From Marinobacterium rhizophilum DSM 18822 (lineage in GTDB: Bacteria; Pseudomonadota; Gammaproteobacteria; Pseudomonadales; Balneatricaceae), in NCBI RefSeq assembly GCF_000378045.1, contig NZ_KB899089.1:124001-188000 (forward strand): 64,000 nt of DNA. Reading direction: 5' to 3'. Positions within the stretch are counted from its first letter, which is position 1. Every line of letters starts with the position of its first letter. The notes beneath the pieces were generated by a model. It was not told the DNA's origin. It did not search any database and saw nothing but the letters and a program-made list of their open reading frames with translations. Shown here piece after piece: positions 26,831 to 37,561 of the stretch. Position numbers and translations under genes: made by a program.

Positions 26831-28984
26831 GACCGACTCCTGCTCGAGCTCCACATCCCCCATCCGTTCCAGCAGTTTTTCCAGTGCCATGGGACACCCC
26901 AGCAGATAACCCTGTGCATGGGTCGCCTTCATTTCACGCAGTGCCTGCAGCTGATATTCGGTTTCTACACCTTCGGCGATGGACTGAATGCCCAGCGACT
27001 TGGAGAGCGCGAGTATCGCCTCTACCACAGGGCAATAGGTGCCGGGCAACTGGTTGTTGATAAAGCTGCGATCGATTTTCAGGCCGTCAATCGGCAGGGT
27101 GGTCAGGTAGCTCAACGACGAATAGCCGGTACCAAAGTCATCGATCAGCACGCGCAGGCCCGCATGCTGCCAGTGCAGCAGGGTTTCGGCGCACTTCTCA
27201 ACATTGCGCATCATGGTGGTTTCGGTAATTTCAATGCGCAGATTGCGCGGCGGCACCTGCTCACGCTGCAAAATGTCGAGAATACCGTCACGCAGCCGAT
27301 CGGACTGCAGCGCCACGCCGGAAACATTGAGCGACAGTTTGAAATCCGGCGCCTGCGGCAGGATATCCTGGCGCAGTGCCCGGCAACTGCGCTCCATCAC
27401 CCAGAGCGTCAGGGACTCAATTCGATCGGAGTCTTCCACAATGGGAATAAAACGTATCGGCGGGATGAGTCCGTGCTGCGGATGGTTCCAGCGCACCAGC
27501 GCCTCGGCGCCGCAAAGCTGGTTCGTCTGCAGATCGATGATGGGCTGATATTCCAGAAACAGCTGCGATTCGGCAATCGCCTGATCGATCCCCTGCAGCA
27601 CCATGAGATGATCCTGCAACTGCGTCTTCATGTCCTGGCAAAAGAAGCTGTATTGATGGCGCCCGGCATGCTTGGCCGCATACATGGCGATATCGGCATT
27701 GCGCATCATGTCCTGGGCCGTTTCGCCATCCTCGGGATAGAGGGTGATGCCGATACTCGCCGATACATTGAAACACTGTCCCGCCAGACTCACCGGATCA
27801 GCGAACAGCGCGCTGACGCGCTGCGCCAGGGTATCGGCGCCCGCCACATCCCGTAACGGGAACACCAGGGTAAACTCATCCCCCCCCAGACGCGCAATCA
27901 GCGGTTTGACCGCGCCTGCCAGACCTTCGTGCGACACATCATCCACCAGCATCTGCAGGCGGGCTGCCACGAGCGTCAGTACCTGATCCCCGACATCATG
28001 TCCGGCACCGTCATTGACCTGCTTAAAATGATCCAGGTCGATAAACATCATGGCCAGGAACTCGCCCCGTTGCTTGCAGCCAGACAGCAGCTGTTCAAGC
28101 TCCTGCTGTAGCAGGCGCCGATTGGCCAGCCCGGTCAGGGGGTCATGAAACGCCAGCCGTGAGACTTCGCCATGGCTGCTCTGCACCCGCAAGCGCATCT
28201 GCTCCAGCGCCTCGGCCAGTTCGCCTACCTCGTCTTCGCGCTCGAGGCTGAAACTGATGTCCTCATCATTGGCCCGCACAAGGCGGCTGCGAATGGCAAG
28301 GTCCTTCAGCGGACGGGTCAGGCACCGGCTCACCGTCATGGACAGCGCCAGGATGCACAACACGAGTATGACAAAGCCAAGCAGCAGCACCAGCCTGACC
28401 TCCCGGTGCAGCCCGCTCAGCGTGCCGACCAGTTCCCCGGACATCTTATCTATATCGGTTTGCGCTGCGCCGTAGGACACGGAAAAACGTACCGCCGCCA
28501 GGGTCGTCGTGCCCGAGACGATCGGATAGACCACATGCAGGTACTGGCCGAGCGCGCGGGCCCCCGGTCGAAAATGATTCCCCAGCCCCGCCGGAATCCG
28601 ACTACCCAGGGGTTGGCCGTAGGCCAGCAGGTCGGCGCTGGCATCGTGCAGTATCTTTCTGTCCTTGTCGTAGATATAGATATAGCCGATCTCGCTTTGC
28701 GCCTTGAGCTGCGACAGTATGTCTTCAATGGCACTGAAGTCCCGCTGATATACCGGATCGGCCAGACTGTTGGCCAGCGTCTCTGCAAGCAACAGGGCAT
28801 CGCGGCTCACCTGACGCACAATACTGGTCTCGATGACATCCTGTCCGGCCGCAGTGATACGGCTGTACACACCCTGCAGGATATAAAGTGAAAACAGCAA
28901 CAAGGCACTGCTGGCACCAATGGTGACCAGCATCAGTATGGCGCCGTAGCGTGTGGCGATAGAACGCCGCAGCAGGGCTACCAT
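26825..28984 (-). CDS. Membrane sensor diguanylate cyclase/phosphodiesterase (HAMP-GGDEF-EAL)
   Basis: A 719-residue c-di-GMP enzyme. TM1 (about 15-38), a periplasmic sensor of about 150 residues (IGYIYIYDKDRKILHD), TM2 (about 200-220), HAMP, GGDEF (about 285-440) and EAL (about 465-705). The GGDEF motif is intact (ARLGGDEFTLVF) but no RxxD inhibitory site is seen upstream. The EAL motifs are intact too: AEALVRWNHP, RIEITETTMM, LIDDFGTGYSSL and SIAEGVETE, so both activities are possible. Its start overlaps the PhnD-like binding protein gene by 7 bp, so the two are translationally coupled and probably work as sensor plus enzyme. Confidence 0.93.
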   Translation of the reverse strand: MVALLRRSIATRYGAILMLVTIGASSALLLFSLYILQGVYSRITAAGQDVIETSIVRQVSRDALLLAETLANSLADPVYQRDFSAIEDILSQLKAQSEIGYIYIYDKDRKILHDASADLLAYGQPLGSRIPAGLGNHFRPGARALGQYLHVVYPIVSGTTTLAAVRFSVSYGAAQTDIDKMSGELVGTLSGLHREVRLVLLLGFVILVLCILALSMTVSRCLTRPLKDLAIRSRLVRANDEDISFSLEREDEVGELAEALEQMRLRVQSSHGEVSRLAFHDPLTGLANRRLLQQELEQLLSGCKQRGEFLAMMFIDLDHFKQVNDGAGHDVGDQVLTLVAARLQMLVDDVSHEGLAGAVKPLIARLGGDEFTLVFPLRDVAGADTLAQRVSALFADPVSLAGQCFNVSASIGITLYPEDGETAQDMMRNADIAMYAAKHAGRHQYSFFCQDMKTQLQDHLMVLQGIDQAIAESQLFLEYQPIIDLQTNQLCGAEALVRWNHPQHGLIPPIRFIPIVEDSDRIESLTLWVMERSCRALRQDILPQAPDFKLSLNVSGVALQSDRLRDGILDILQREQVPPRNLRIEITETTMMRNVEKCAETLLHWQHAGLRVLIDDFGTGYSSLSYLTTLPIDGLKIDRSFINNQLPGTYCPVVEAILALSKSLGIQSIAEGVETEYQLQALREMKATHAQGYLLGCPMALEKLLERMGDVELEQESVE

Positions 28985-29859
28985 GCCAGGTAGCTTTGAT
29001 AGATGTCATTCAGCAATTGCATGTCATCCGGCAGAATGGGTTCAAAGCCGGTCGTTTGTTCGTAACGAGCCAGCAGTTCGGGCGAGTTTTCGGGCGTCAT
29101 GCCCAGCAACAGGCTTTGCAGTGCAGTGGTCAATGCCGGTTCCAGTCCCTCGGACACCAGCTCCAGTGCCCGTGGATAAGAGGGCGAGCGATAGATAATA
29201 CGCAGCTCCGGACGCAGGCTCGGCGGTACCCGCGCCGGATTACTCCAGTCAGCAGTGCTCAGGGCACCCGCTACGACCAGTGCCTTGTGTACCCAGAGTG
29301 CATTGTTGCGTTCATTACGGCTGAAGATGTAGCTGACTTGCCCCTTTACAGGTGGCTGTTGCAGACTTTCCATCGCCTGCAGCCTAATGCCCCGCTGCTC
29401 CAGCATTCTGCGCGGCAGATAGTAGCTACTGAAAGAATCCGCATGCTCGAACGCAATCGTCTGGCCAACCAGATCACCCAGTTCACGCACCGGCGAGTCC
29501 GCCCGTGTATAAATAATGCTTTGGTATTCCCGCTGACCACGTTTCCATTTGCGCAGCAGTGGGCGAGCGCCGGCTTCATGCATCAGGCGTGCCGCGGTAA
29601 AGGAAGTCTCGGTCACCCAGTCCACCTCGCCTCGGCGCATCGCGGCGACCAATTCCTCAGCCGCTGGATAAAGCTTTACCTCGCCCGCGGAGATGCCCAG
29701 GCCTTGCAGCTGTTGCGCCGCGTACTCAACCATCGGCCGCAGTTGCGCATAATCCTTTTCCGTCCGCTCGCTGACCTGCCCCAGCACCAACACTCGGGCC
29801 TGCACCGTAAAACTCAGCCCCAGCAACAATAACAACAACGGTATAAATCGTGACAGCAT
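28978..29859 (-). CDS. PhnD-like periplasmic binding protein, partner of the GGDEF-EAL enzyme
   Basis: A 293-residue type II periplasmic binding protein of the phosphate/phosphonate (PhnD/PtxB) group. A Sec signal (LLLLLLGLSFTVQA) is followed by VLVLGQVSERTEKDYAQLRP. Typical PhnD-like landmarks are MRRGEVDWVTETSFTAARLM, the GQTIAFEHADSFSSYYLPRR segment and YRSPSYPRALELVSEGL. No permease or ATPase genes adjoin. The gene overlaps the GGDEF-EAL gene, so I infer that it tunes c-di-GMP turnover in response to a bound ligand. The ligand is unknown. Confidence 0.88.
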   Translation of the reverse strand: MLSRFIPLLLLLLGLSFTVQARVLVLGQVSERTEKDYAQLRPMVEYAAQQLQGLGISAGEVKLYPAAEELVAAMRRGEVDWVTETSFTAARLMHEAGARPLLRKWKRGQREYQSIIYTRADSPVRELGDLVGQTIAFEHADSFSSYYLPRRMLEQRGIRLQAMESLQQPPVKGQVSYIFSRNERNNALWVHKALVVAGALSTADWSNPARVPPSLRPELRIIYRSPSYPRALELVSEGLEPALTTALQSLLLGMTPENSPELLARYEQTTGFEPILPDDMQLLNDIYQSYLAW

Positions 29860-30046
29860 GTTAACTGTTATCTATATGGATTGGGCAACTTATCAAAGTA
29901 CTTGAATTTATTGGGGAATAAAAGAGTGTAAACCGCTTGGGCTCAAAAGCGGCAGCCTCGCTGCGATCCTGCCGCACTTTGCGCTCGATCATCATTGCCA
30001 GCACGAGTTCGCGGTTCCCGCCAACGGGTGCTCGGCGTATCATTGA

Positions 30047-31162
<1,116 letters not shown>

Positions 31163-31258
31163 CGAATAACGGCGCCCCGGCAGGCAGCCGGGCTGGCAGC
31201 CTGTCGGACTTAGCGCTGATCTACTGCTAGTCGGCCGCGAATATCAGGAGCACAGGGA

Positions 31259-33466
31259 ATGAACACTCAGATCGCAAAACCCGTCGTCGAACCGGTTGTC
31301 GAACCGATGATAGAACCGGCCGATATCGAAGCCGCCGAGGCGGCACAGGCGCTGCTCGAAAGCCGTGAAAGCTTGGCAATTACCGAACCGGTGGAACAGA
31401 CCCCACTGGACCTGAAGGCGCCAGAGCTTTATATCAACCAGGAACTCAGCCACCTGCAGTTCAACGTTCGGGTACTGGAGCAGGCACTGGACCCCACGTA
31501 CCCGCTGCTGGAGCGGTTGATGTTCCTCTTGATCTTTTCCAGCAATCTGGACGAGTTCTTCGAGATTCGCGTCGCCGAGCAGCTGCGCCAGCTCAAGTAC
31601 GGTCGCGAGGCCGTGGGGCCCGATGCCATGCATCCGCAGAAAATGCTCGAGCGTATCAGCGAAATCTGCGACATCAACGTCACCCGCCAGTACAAAATCC
31701 TCAATGAGACCATCTTCCCAGAGCTGGCGAAGCAGGGTATTCACTTCGTGCGCCGCGGCGACTGGAACAAGGAGCAGCGCGCCTGGGTGAAGGACTGGTT
31801 CGAACAGAACGTGGTACCGGTAATCAGTCCCATCGGGCTCGACCCCTCGCACCCGTTTCCGCGCCTGGTCAACAAGAGCCTCAATTTCATCGTTCAACTG
31901 GATGGCAAGGACGCCTTCGGCCGCGAAACGGGCCTGGCCATCATTCCGGCGCCACGCTCTCTGCCCCGCCTGGTCCGCCTGCCCGACGAGCTGTGCGAGG
32001 GCGGCGACAACCTGGTTTTCCTGTCGTCGATGATTCACGAATTCGCCCACGACCTGTTCCCCGGCATGAAGATCGAGGGCTGCTACCAGTTCCGCATTAC
32101 CCGCAATGCGGATTTAACCTTCGACTTCGAGGAGATCGAGGACCTGGCCCGCACCCTCAAGGGTGAACTGCACTCACGCAAATATGGCGATGCGGTGCGC
32201 CTCGAAATAGACAACCGCACGCCGGAGAAGTACATCCGCTTCCTGCAGCAGGAATTCACCCTCAGTGACAGTCAGGTGTACCGCGTCGATGGCCCGGTGA
32301 ACCTGACCCGCCTGATGGCGGTGCGCGACCTGGTGGAGCGCGCCGACCTGCGCTGGAAGCCCTTCTCGCCCGGTATCCCCAACAAGCTCAAGGACGAAAA
32401 GACCGTGTTCGAGAGCCTGAGTTCCAGCGAACAGCTGCTGCTGCACCCCTGGCAGTCGTTTTCACCGGTGGTCGACCTGCTGCGCCAGGCCGCCAAGGAC
32501 CCCAAGGTGCTGGCCATCAAGCAGACGCTGTACCGCACCGGCGTAAAATCCGACATCGTCAATGCACTGGTCGAGGCAGCCCGTAACGGCAAGGAAGTCA
32601 CAGTGGTGATCGAGTTGCGCGCCCGCTTCGACGAGGAGAGCAACCTCAATCTGGCCAGCCGGTTGCAGGAAGCCGGCTGCCTGGTGGTGTACGGTGTGGT
32701 CGGTTACAAGTGCCATGCCAAGCTGATGCTGATTATCCGCCAGGAAGGCAGCAAGCTGGTGCGCTACTGCCACCTGGGCACCGGCAACTACCACTCCGGT
32801 ACCGCGCGCCTTTACACCGATTACAGCTTTATGACCGCCGACCCGGAAATGGGCGAAGACGTGCACAAGGTGTTTCAGCAGCTGACCGGCATGGGCAAGA
32901 TCCAGCGCTTGAAAAAGCTCTATAACGCACCCTTTACCCTGCACGCCAAGATGCTCGAACTGATGCATCGCGAAACCAAGAATGCCCGCGCCGGCAAACC
33001 GGCACGCATTATCGTCAAGGTCAATGGCCTGACCGAACCCAAGCTGATCCGCGGTCTGTACGAAGCTTCCCAGGCCGGGGTCAAGGTTGACCTGGTGGTA
33101 CGCGGCACCTGCCGGCTGCGCCCCGGCATTGAAGGTATTTCCGACAATATTCGGGTCGTGTCGATCGTCGGCCGTTTCCTGGAACATACCCGGGTCTACT
33201 ATTTCGAGAATTCTGATGGCAAACCCGAAGTGTTCTGCGCCAGTGCCGACTGGATGGAGCGCAACATGCTGCACCGGGTCGAAACCGGCTTCCAGCTGTC
33301 CGGCAAGCATGCCGAACGCATCAAGCGCGAACTCGACTACTACCTGCGGGACAACACCCACAGCTGGGCACTGGCCTCGGACGGCAGCTATACCCTTAAT
33401 ACGCCGGCCGAAGGCGAAGAGCCGTTCAGCGCTCAGCAGCAACTGCTGAGCGAATACGCCAGCTAA
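31259..33466 (+). CDS. ppk: Polyphosphate kinase 1
   Basis: A 735-residue PPK1 that reversibly makes inorganic polyphosphate from ATP. The N-terminal domain holds ELSHLQFNVRVLEQALD. The two PLD-like catalytic domains hold FIELRARFDEESN-like sequence, GYKCHAKLMLIIRQEG, and RYCHLGTGNYHSGTARLYTD, which carries the autophosphorylated histidine, and HAKMLELMHRE. The first ~50 residues form an acidic extension with a short Pro-Val-Glu-Pro repeat that is absent from E. coli PPK. Start at 31259 with CAGGAG upstream. It is probably monocistronic downstream of hemB. Confidence 0.96.
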   Translation: MNTQIAKPVVEPVVEPMIEPADIEAAEAAQALLESRESLAITEPVEQTPLDLKAPELYINQELSHLQFNVRVLEQALDPTYPLLERLMFLLIFSSNLDEFFEIRVAEQLRQLKYGREAVGPDAMHPQKMLERISEICDINVTRQYKILNETIFPELAKQGIHFVRRGDWNKEQRAWVKDWFEQNVVPVISPIGLDPSHPFPRLVNKSLNFIVQLDGKDAFGRETGLAIIPAPRSLPRLVRLPDELCEGGDNLVFLSSMIHEFAHDLFPGMKIEGCYQFRITRNADLTFDFEEIEDLARTLKGELHSRKYGDAVRLEIDNRTPEKYIRFLQQEFTLSDSQVYRVDGPVNLTRLMAVRDLVERADLRWKPFSPGIPNKLKDEKTVFESLSSSEQLLLHPWQSFSPVVDLLRQAAKDPKVLAIKQTLYRTGVKSDIVNALVEAARNGKEVTVVIELRARFDEESNLNLASRLQEAGCLVVYGVVGYKCHAKLMLIIRQEGSKLVRYCHLGTGNYHSGTARLYTDYSFMTADPEMGEDVHKVFQQLTGMGKIQRLKKLYNAPFTLHAKMLELMHRETKNARAGKPARIIVKVNGLTEPKLIRGLYEASQAGVKVDLVVRGTCRLRPGIEGISDNIRVVSIVGRFLEHTRVYYFENSDGKPEVFCASADWMERNMLHRVETGFQLSGKHAERIKRELDYYLRDNTHSWALASDGSYTLNTPAEGEEPFSAQQQLLSEYAS

Positions 33467-33803
33467 ATACCCTTCACTACGTGCAGGACGCACAGCGCGG
33501 ATACTGACGCCTGTGCGCAACTGCACCTTCCCAGATCCCTCCGACACTTGCGCCTAATCGGCGCCGCCGCTTTCCTCCGACCACCACCACCGCTACACTT
33601 TCACTTCATACCATCAGGTATTTGTTATCACTGCCTATGGAAAATTTGCCTTTTGCCGATTTTTCCGGAGAATAACGTCCCTTTCCGGCCAGCAACCGAC
33701 CGGAGAACATCGGGTATGTGGCGCAACCAGATACATACCGGGCGGTCACACAGAGATCCTGTCTGAATCAGCCTTAACTTCAAGCTATAACGGAATCTAC
33801 AAG
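33467..33803. other. Intergenic region upstream of the amino-acid ABC operon
   Basis: About 337 bp without a convincing gene. It should carry the operon's promoter. I see no clear terminator for ppk and no recognisable operator or riboswitch. Confidence 0.4.
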
Positions 33804-34580
33804 ATGCCCCAAGCTCAACCGGCACTTGAACTGGTCGATATACACAAGTCCTATGGCGATCTGGCCGTCATTAAGGGCATCTCGCTCAAGGCCAATGATG
33901 GCGATGTCATATCGATCCTGGGGTCGAGCGGCTCAGGCAAAAGCACACTGCTGCGTTGCATCAACCTGCTGGAGCACCCCAATGCCGGGCGTATTATTGT
34001 CGCCGGCGAAGAGCTGGCGCTTAAACCCGGCAAGGACGGCTACCTCGAAGCCAGCAGCCGCACTCAGCTGGAATCCATGCGATCACGCATCGGCTTTGTG
34101 TTTCAGAGCTTCAACCTCTGGCCCCACAAGACCATCCTGGACAACATTACCGAAGCCCCCATCCGGGTACTTAAGCAGCCCCGCGCCCAGGCCATTGCTC
34201 GCGCCGAAGAGCTGCTGGCCCGCGTTGGCCTGGCCGACAAGCGTAATGCCTACCCCGGCAACCTGTCCGGCGGCCAGCAGCAGCGCATTGCCATTGCCCG
34301 TGCCCTGGCCATGGATCCGCAGGTACTGCTGTTTGACGAACCCACCTCCGCACTAGATCCGGAGCTGGTCAACGAAGTACTCAGCGTCATGCGCTCACTG
34401 GCTGACGAGGGCAGAACAATGCTGATCGTTACCCATGAGATGCGCTTTGCCCGCGAAGTATCGAGCCAGGTCGTTTTCCTCCACCAGGGGCAGATCGAGG
34501 AAATAGGCTCACCGGAACAGGTTTTCGACAACCCCAAGTCCGCACGGGTAAGGGATTTCATGTCGAGTCATCTATCGTGA
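33804..34580 (+). CDS. Polar amino-acid ABC transporter ATPase (HisP/GlnQ type)
   Basis: A 258-residue nucleotide-binding subunit with every catalytic motif: Walker [15 protein letters not shown]-loop [13 protein letters not shown], signature [16 protein letters not shown], Walker [14 protein letters not shown] and H-loop IVTHEMRFA. It is close to HisP and to opine/octopine uptake ATPases. First gene of a four-gene uptake operon; a GC-rich hairpin and the binding-protein gene follow. The transporter cannot be assigned beyond histidine, arginine, ornithine or opine-like substrates. Confidence 0.93.
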   Translation: MPQAQPALELVDIHKSYGDLAVIKGISLKANDGDVISILGSSGSGKSTLLRCINLLEHPNAGRIIVAGEELALKPGKDGYLEASSRTQLESMRSRIGFVFQSFNLWPHKTILDNITEAPIRVLKQPRAQAIARAEELLARVGLADKRNAYPGNLSGGQQQRIAIARALAMDPQVLLFDEPTSALDPELVNEVLSVMRSLADEGRTMLIVTHEMRFAREVSSQVVFLHQGQIEEIGSPEQVFDNPKSARVRDFMSSHLS

Positions 34581-34586
34581 CACGGG

Positions 34587-34602
34587 GGCCCGCTGGCGGG
34601 CC
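34587..34602 (+). repeat. Intercistronic hairpin after the ABC ATPase gene
   Basis: Arms GGCCCGC and GCGGGCC around a 2-base loop in the 58-bp gap before the binding-protein gene. No T run follows, so it is more likely an mRNA stability element than a terminator. Confidence 0.5.
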
Positions 34603-34638
34603 TACAATAAGAAAAACCATCAGCCAAGAGATAACCGT

Positions 34639-35394
34639 ATGAATCTGCGCAAACTCCTTGTGACCCTGAGCCTCGTGGCAGGCACAGCCCTGGCGGCCAG
34701 CGTCGCCCAGGCGGAAAAAATCCGCATTGCCACCGAAGGTGCCTATGCACCTTTCAACATGATCGATTCCAATGGCGAACTCAAGGGATTCGATGTCGAC
34801 ATCGCCCATGCACTCTGCGCCGAGATGAAGGCCGACTGCGAGCTCGTGGCACAGGACTGGGATGGCATTATCCCCGGCCTGCTGACGCGCAAGTACGATG
34901 CAATCATTGCCTCCATGTCCATCACGGATGAGCGCCTTCGAGTCGTGGATTTTACCGATCGCTACTATTCCAACGTACTCGCCTTTGCGGCCGCCAAGGA
35001 TAGCGACTTCAAAACCGACATGGACAGCCTCAAGGGCAAGGTCATCGGCGCCCAGCGCGCGACCATTGCAGGCCTGTACCTGGAAGACAACCTGGCCGAC
35101 ACTGTCGAAGTAAAGCTCTACGACACCCAGGACAATGCCTACCTCGACCTGGCGGCCGGCCGCCTGGATGGGCTGCTGTCCGACAAGTTCCCGGCCTACG
35201 ACTGGATGCAGAGCGAGGAAGGCCAGGGCTTCGAATTCAAGGGCGCGGATATCGACATTGACGACAAGATAGCCATCGCCGTGCGCAAGAACGATCCCCT
35301 CAAAGAGAAGTTCAATGCCGCGATCAAGGCCATTGTGGACAATGGCACCTATGAGAAGATCAATGCCGAGTACTTCCCGTTCTCGATCTACTGA
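34639..35394 (+). CDS. Periplasmic amino-acid-binding protein (ArgT/HisJ type)
   Basis: A 251-residue type II (SBP_bac_3) binding protein. The signal MNLRKLLVTLSLVAGTALAA is cut near VAQA-EK. Ligand-site landmarks are IATEGAYAPFNMIDSNGELK, GFDVDIAHALC, WDGIIPGLLTRKYDAIIASM and SITDERLRVVDFTD. This is the lysine/arginine/ornithine/histidine or octopine/nopaline branch. It sits between the ATPase and permease genes and is flanked by two hairpins, a common way to raise the level of the binding protein over the membrane parts. Confidence 0.92.
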   Translation: MNLRKLLVTLSLVAGTALAASVAQAEKIRIATEGAYAPFNMIDSNGELKGFDVDIAHALCAEMKADCELVAQDWDGIIPGLLTRKYDAIIASMSITDERLRVVDFTDRYYSNVLAFAAAKDSDFKTDMDSLKGKVIGAQRATIAGLYLEDNLADTVEVKLYDTQDNAYLDLAAGRLDGLLSDKFPAYDWMQSEEGQGFEFKGADIDIDDKIAIAVRKNDPLKEKFNAAIKAIVDNGTYEKINAEYFPFSIY

Positions 35395-35400
35395 TTTGCC

Positions 35401-35431
35401 CGGGTACGGCACTCGCTGAGTGCCGTACCCG
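35401..35431 (+). repeat. Strong hairpin between the binding-protein and permease genes
   Basis: Perfect 14-bp arms, CGGGTACGGCACTC (35401-35414) and GAGTGCCGTACCCG (35418-35431), with a 3-base loop. The sequence after it (TATTCCCC) has no T run. It probably stabilises the upstream message or partially attenuates the permease genes. Confidence 0.7.
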
Positions 35432-35461
35432 TATTCCCCTTTGCCACAGGACACGTCACTA

Positions 35462-36154
35462 ATGGATCTTCAGGGTTTCGGTCATCTGCTATTATCCGGC
35501 GCCTGGGTGACATTGAAGCTGGCCTTAACGAGCCTTTTCTTCGGCCTGCTGCTCGGCCTGATCGGCGCCGCGGCTAAACTCTCGAGCTTTCGCCTGGCCC
35601 GCCTGCTGGGCACTCTCTACACCACCCTGATAAGGGGCATTCCGGAACTGCTGCTGGTCCTGAGCATTTATTTCGGCGGCTCGATGCTCCTCATGTGGCT
35701 GGCGAGCTTTTTCGGCTATACCGACTATATCGAAATCAGCGCCTTTGCCGCTGGTGTGGCGGCATTGTCCATCGCCTTTGGCGCCTATTCGACCGAGGTG
35801 TTCCGCGCCGCCCTGATTGCCTTGCCCAAGGGCCAGTGAGAATCGGCCTATGCGCTGGGCATGACGCGCCCACAGACCTTTTTCCGCATTATCCTTCCCC
35901 AGGTCTGGCGCCTGGCACTGCCGGGCCTTGGCAACCTGTTCCAGGTACTGCTCAAAGACACCGCACTGGTCTCGGTCGTCGGCCTGGATGAGCTGATGCG
36001 CCAAGCCTACGTGGCTTCAGGCTCAACCAAGGAGCCCTTTACCTTTTATATGGCCGCTGCCTTCATTTACCTGGGCCTCACAGCGCTTGCGACCATCGCC
36101 ACCATGCTGATGGAACGGGCCAGCAATCCTGTGTCCCGCGGAGCACGCGCATGA
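35462..36154 (+). pseudogene. Amino-acid ABC permease (HisQ type) with an in-frame TGA
   Basis: The first permease gene of the operon is interrupted by a TGA at 35837-35839, codon 126 of about 231. Upstream the frame reads YSTEVFRAALIALPKGQ and downstream, in the same frame, ESAYALGMTRPQTFFRIILP. Together they form the conserved EAA loop, where the family usually has a Trp-Glu or similar after Gly-Gln. A single G-to-A change (TGG to TGA) explains it. Everything else is intact, including GIPELLLVLSIYFGG and the C-terminal membrane helices. The cause may be a true nonsense mutation, a sequencing error, or readthrough. If real, transport would be lost unless both halves assemble or the stop is read through. 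Confidence 0.85.
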
Positions 36155-36218
36155 TTCAGCCGTGCCGTCGCCTTAATTCATACATTGCCCACGGACACAA
36201 TATGTCAGAGGTTTGCCG

Positions 36219-36959
36219 ATGAGCTGGGACTGGAGCGTCATTCTGAAGTACTTGCCCAGGTTGCTGGAAGGCACCTGGCTGACGCTGGAACTGGTGGCCA
36301 TCTCGGGCCTGATCGGCATTATCCTGGCACTGCCGCTGGCATTGATGCGGGTATCGGCCAGCCCCTGGGTACGCGCCTTTCCTTTTGCCTATATCTTCTT
36401 TTTCCGCGGCACACCGCTGCTGGTGCAGATATTCCTGATTTACTATGGCGCCTCGCAGTTTGAAGCGGTCAAGCAATCGGTACTGTGGAATGTATTGAGC
36501 CAGCCTTACTGGTGCGCCATTATCGCCTTCTCGATGAATACCGCTGCCTACAGCGCCGAGCTGATTCGCGGCGCCATCCAGGCCATCCCCAGGGGCGAGA
36601 TCGAGGCAGCCGAGGCACTTGGCATGAGCAAACCACTGCAGGTACGTCGCATCGTGCTGCCCCGCGCCTTTGGTATCGTCCTGCCGGCCTATGGCAACGA
36701 GTTGATACTGATGCTCAAGGGCAGCTCCCTGGCATCCACCATCACGCTGCTCGACCTTACCGGCATGGCCCGCACCATCATCGCCCGCACCTATACGCCG
36801 CTGGAGATATTCCTCGCTGCCGGCGTGATCTACCTATTGATCAGTGGCGCCTTCATCGGTTGCTTCCGCCTGCTGGAAAGCCGCCTCAACCGGTACCAGT
36901 ACTACCGTCACCAGGTACCGGCGGAACTGACCAAGATAGACCCGCGTCTGCAGGACTGA
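36219..36959 (+). CDS. Amino-acid ABC permease (HisM type)
   Basis: A 246-residue inner-membrane permease with five or six helices. It has the HisM/ArtM signature FFFRGTPLLVQIFLIYYG and an intact EAA loop (EIEAAEALGMSKPLQVRRIV) that docks on the ATPase. The ATG at 36219 has AGAGG about 8 bp upstream and is preferred over a TTG two codons earlier. It forms the heterodimer partner of the interrupted permease just upstream, and the gap between them is 64 bp. Confidence 0.93.
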   Translation: MSWDWSVILKYLPRLLEGTWLTLELVAISGLIGIILALPLALMRVSASPWVRAFPFAYIFFFRGTPLLVQIFLIYYGASQFEAVKQSVLWNVLSQPYWCAIIAFSMNTAAYSAELIRGAIQAIPRGEIEAAEALGMSKPLQVRRIVLPRAFGIVLPAYGNELILMLKGSSLASTITLLDLTGMARTIIARTYTPLEIFLAAGVIYLLISGAFIGCFRLLESRLNRYQYYRHQVPAELTKIDPRLQD

Positions 36960-37461
36960 TAACGGCCCCTGTCAGTGCCTGCACACTGCGCCGTTTGGAC
37001 ATTTCGTGCGAACCGAATCATCTTCGCTTCCGACTAAGTCCCCTTTTCGCCTCCTGGCGACTTACTTTTCTTTGCTCGTGCGAAAGAAAAAGTAAGCAAA
37101 AACTCTCTACAACAGGACGACGCCCGAAGAAACCGGCCCAAGGGCTACGCTGCGCCCCGAGAGGATTTTTCGGGCGCAGCTGACGTCACATCCCTGTACC
37201 GCATCTGCAGTTCGGCATCCATGCCTCGCCCCTGACGGGCCTGATCGAAAAATACTCCCGGTGCTCGCCGGCTTATGGACATGGATGTCCTGTATGCAGG
37301 CAATGCAGGAGCAATTGCCCGTCCTAACGGGTCCCAGGTTCCACCTTCGGCTCTCTGGAAGTGTACCGGAATCCCCGCAGGTGCTGTTGGAGCTCAAAAG
37401 CGGCAAAACAAAAATTAGTGAGGGAAAGGCCAAAGTTTCCCGTTAATCTGCGAAGAACCAG
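36960..37461. other. Gene-free stretch with a repeat-like hairpin
   Basis: About 500 bp between the convergent ABC operon and rubredoxin gene. Near 37060-37096 it holds an inverted repeat, CTTACTTTTCTTTGC and GAAAGAAAAAGTAAG, inside a block resembling a dispersed intergenic repeat that I recall from other gammaproteobacteria. Several more short GC-rich palindromes follow (for example around 37150-37180). No credible open frame is visible. Confidence 0.45.
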
Positions 37462-37483
37462 AAAAAGCCCGCAGTGGGCGGGC
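37462..37483 (-). terminator. Rho-independent terminator of the Rieske/ALDH/rubredoxin operon
   Basis: On the minus strand: arms GCCCGC and GCGGGC (37478-37483 and 37467-37472), a 5-base loop, then five T residues. It lies about 80 bp after the rubredoxin-reductase stop. Confidence 0.8.
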
Positions 37484-37561
37484 AAAAGACTATTTACGAC
37501 TCGTTTACAGGCGGGCAGGCACCGCGGTCACAACGCCTGCCGCCCCAGGGTTAAACACCAA

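Noticed and set aside
35837-35839. Selenocysteine reading of the permease TGA
   Set aside because: The position is Trp or another ordinary residue in the family's EAA loop, and nothing resembling a SECIS hairpin with the right spacing is evident. A point mutation is simpler.
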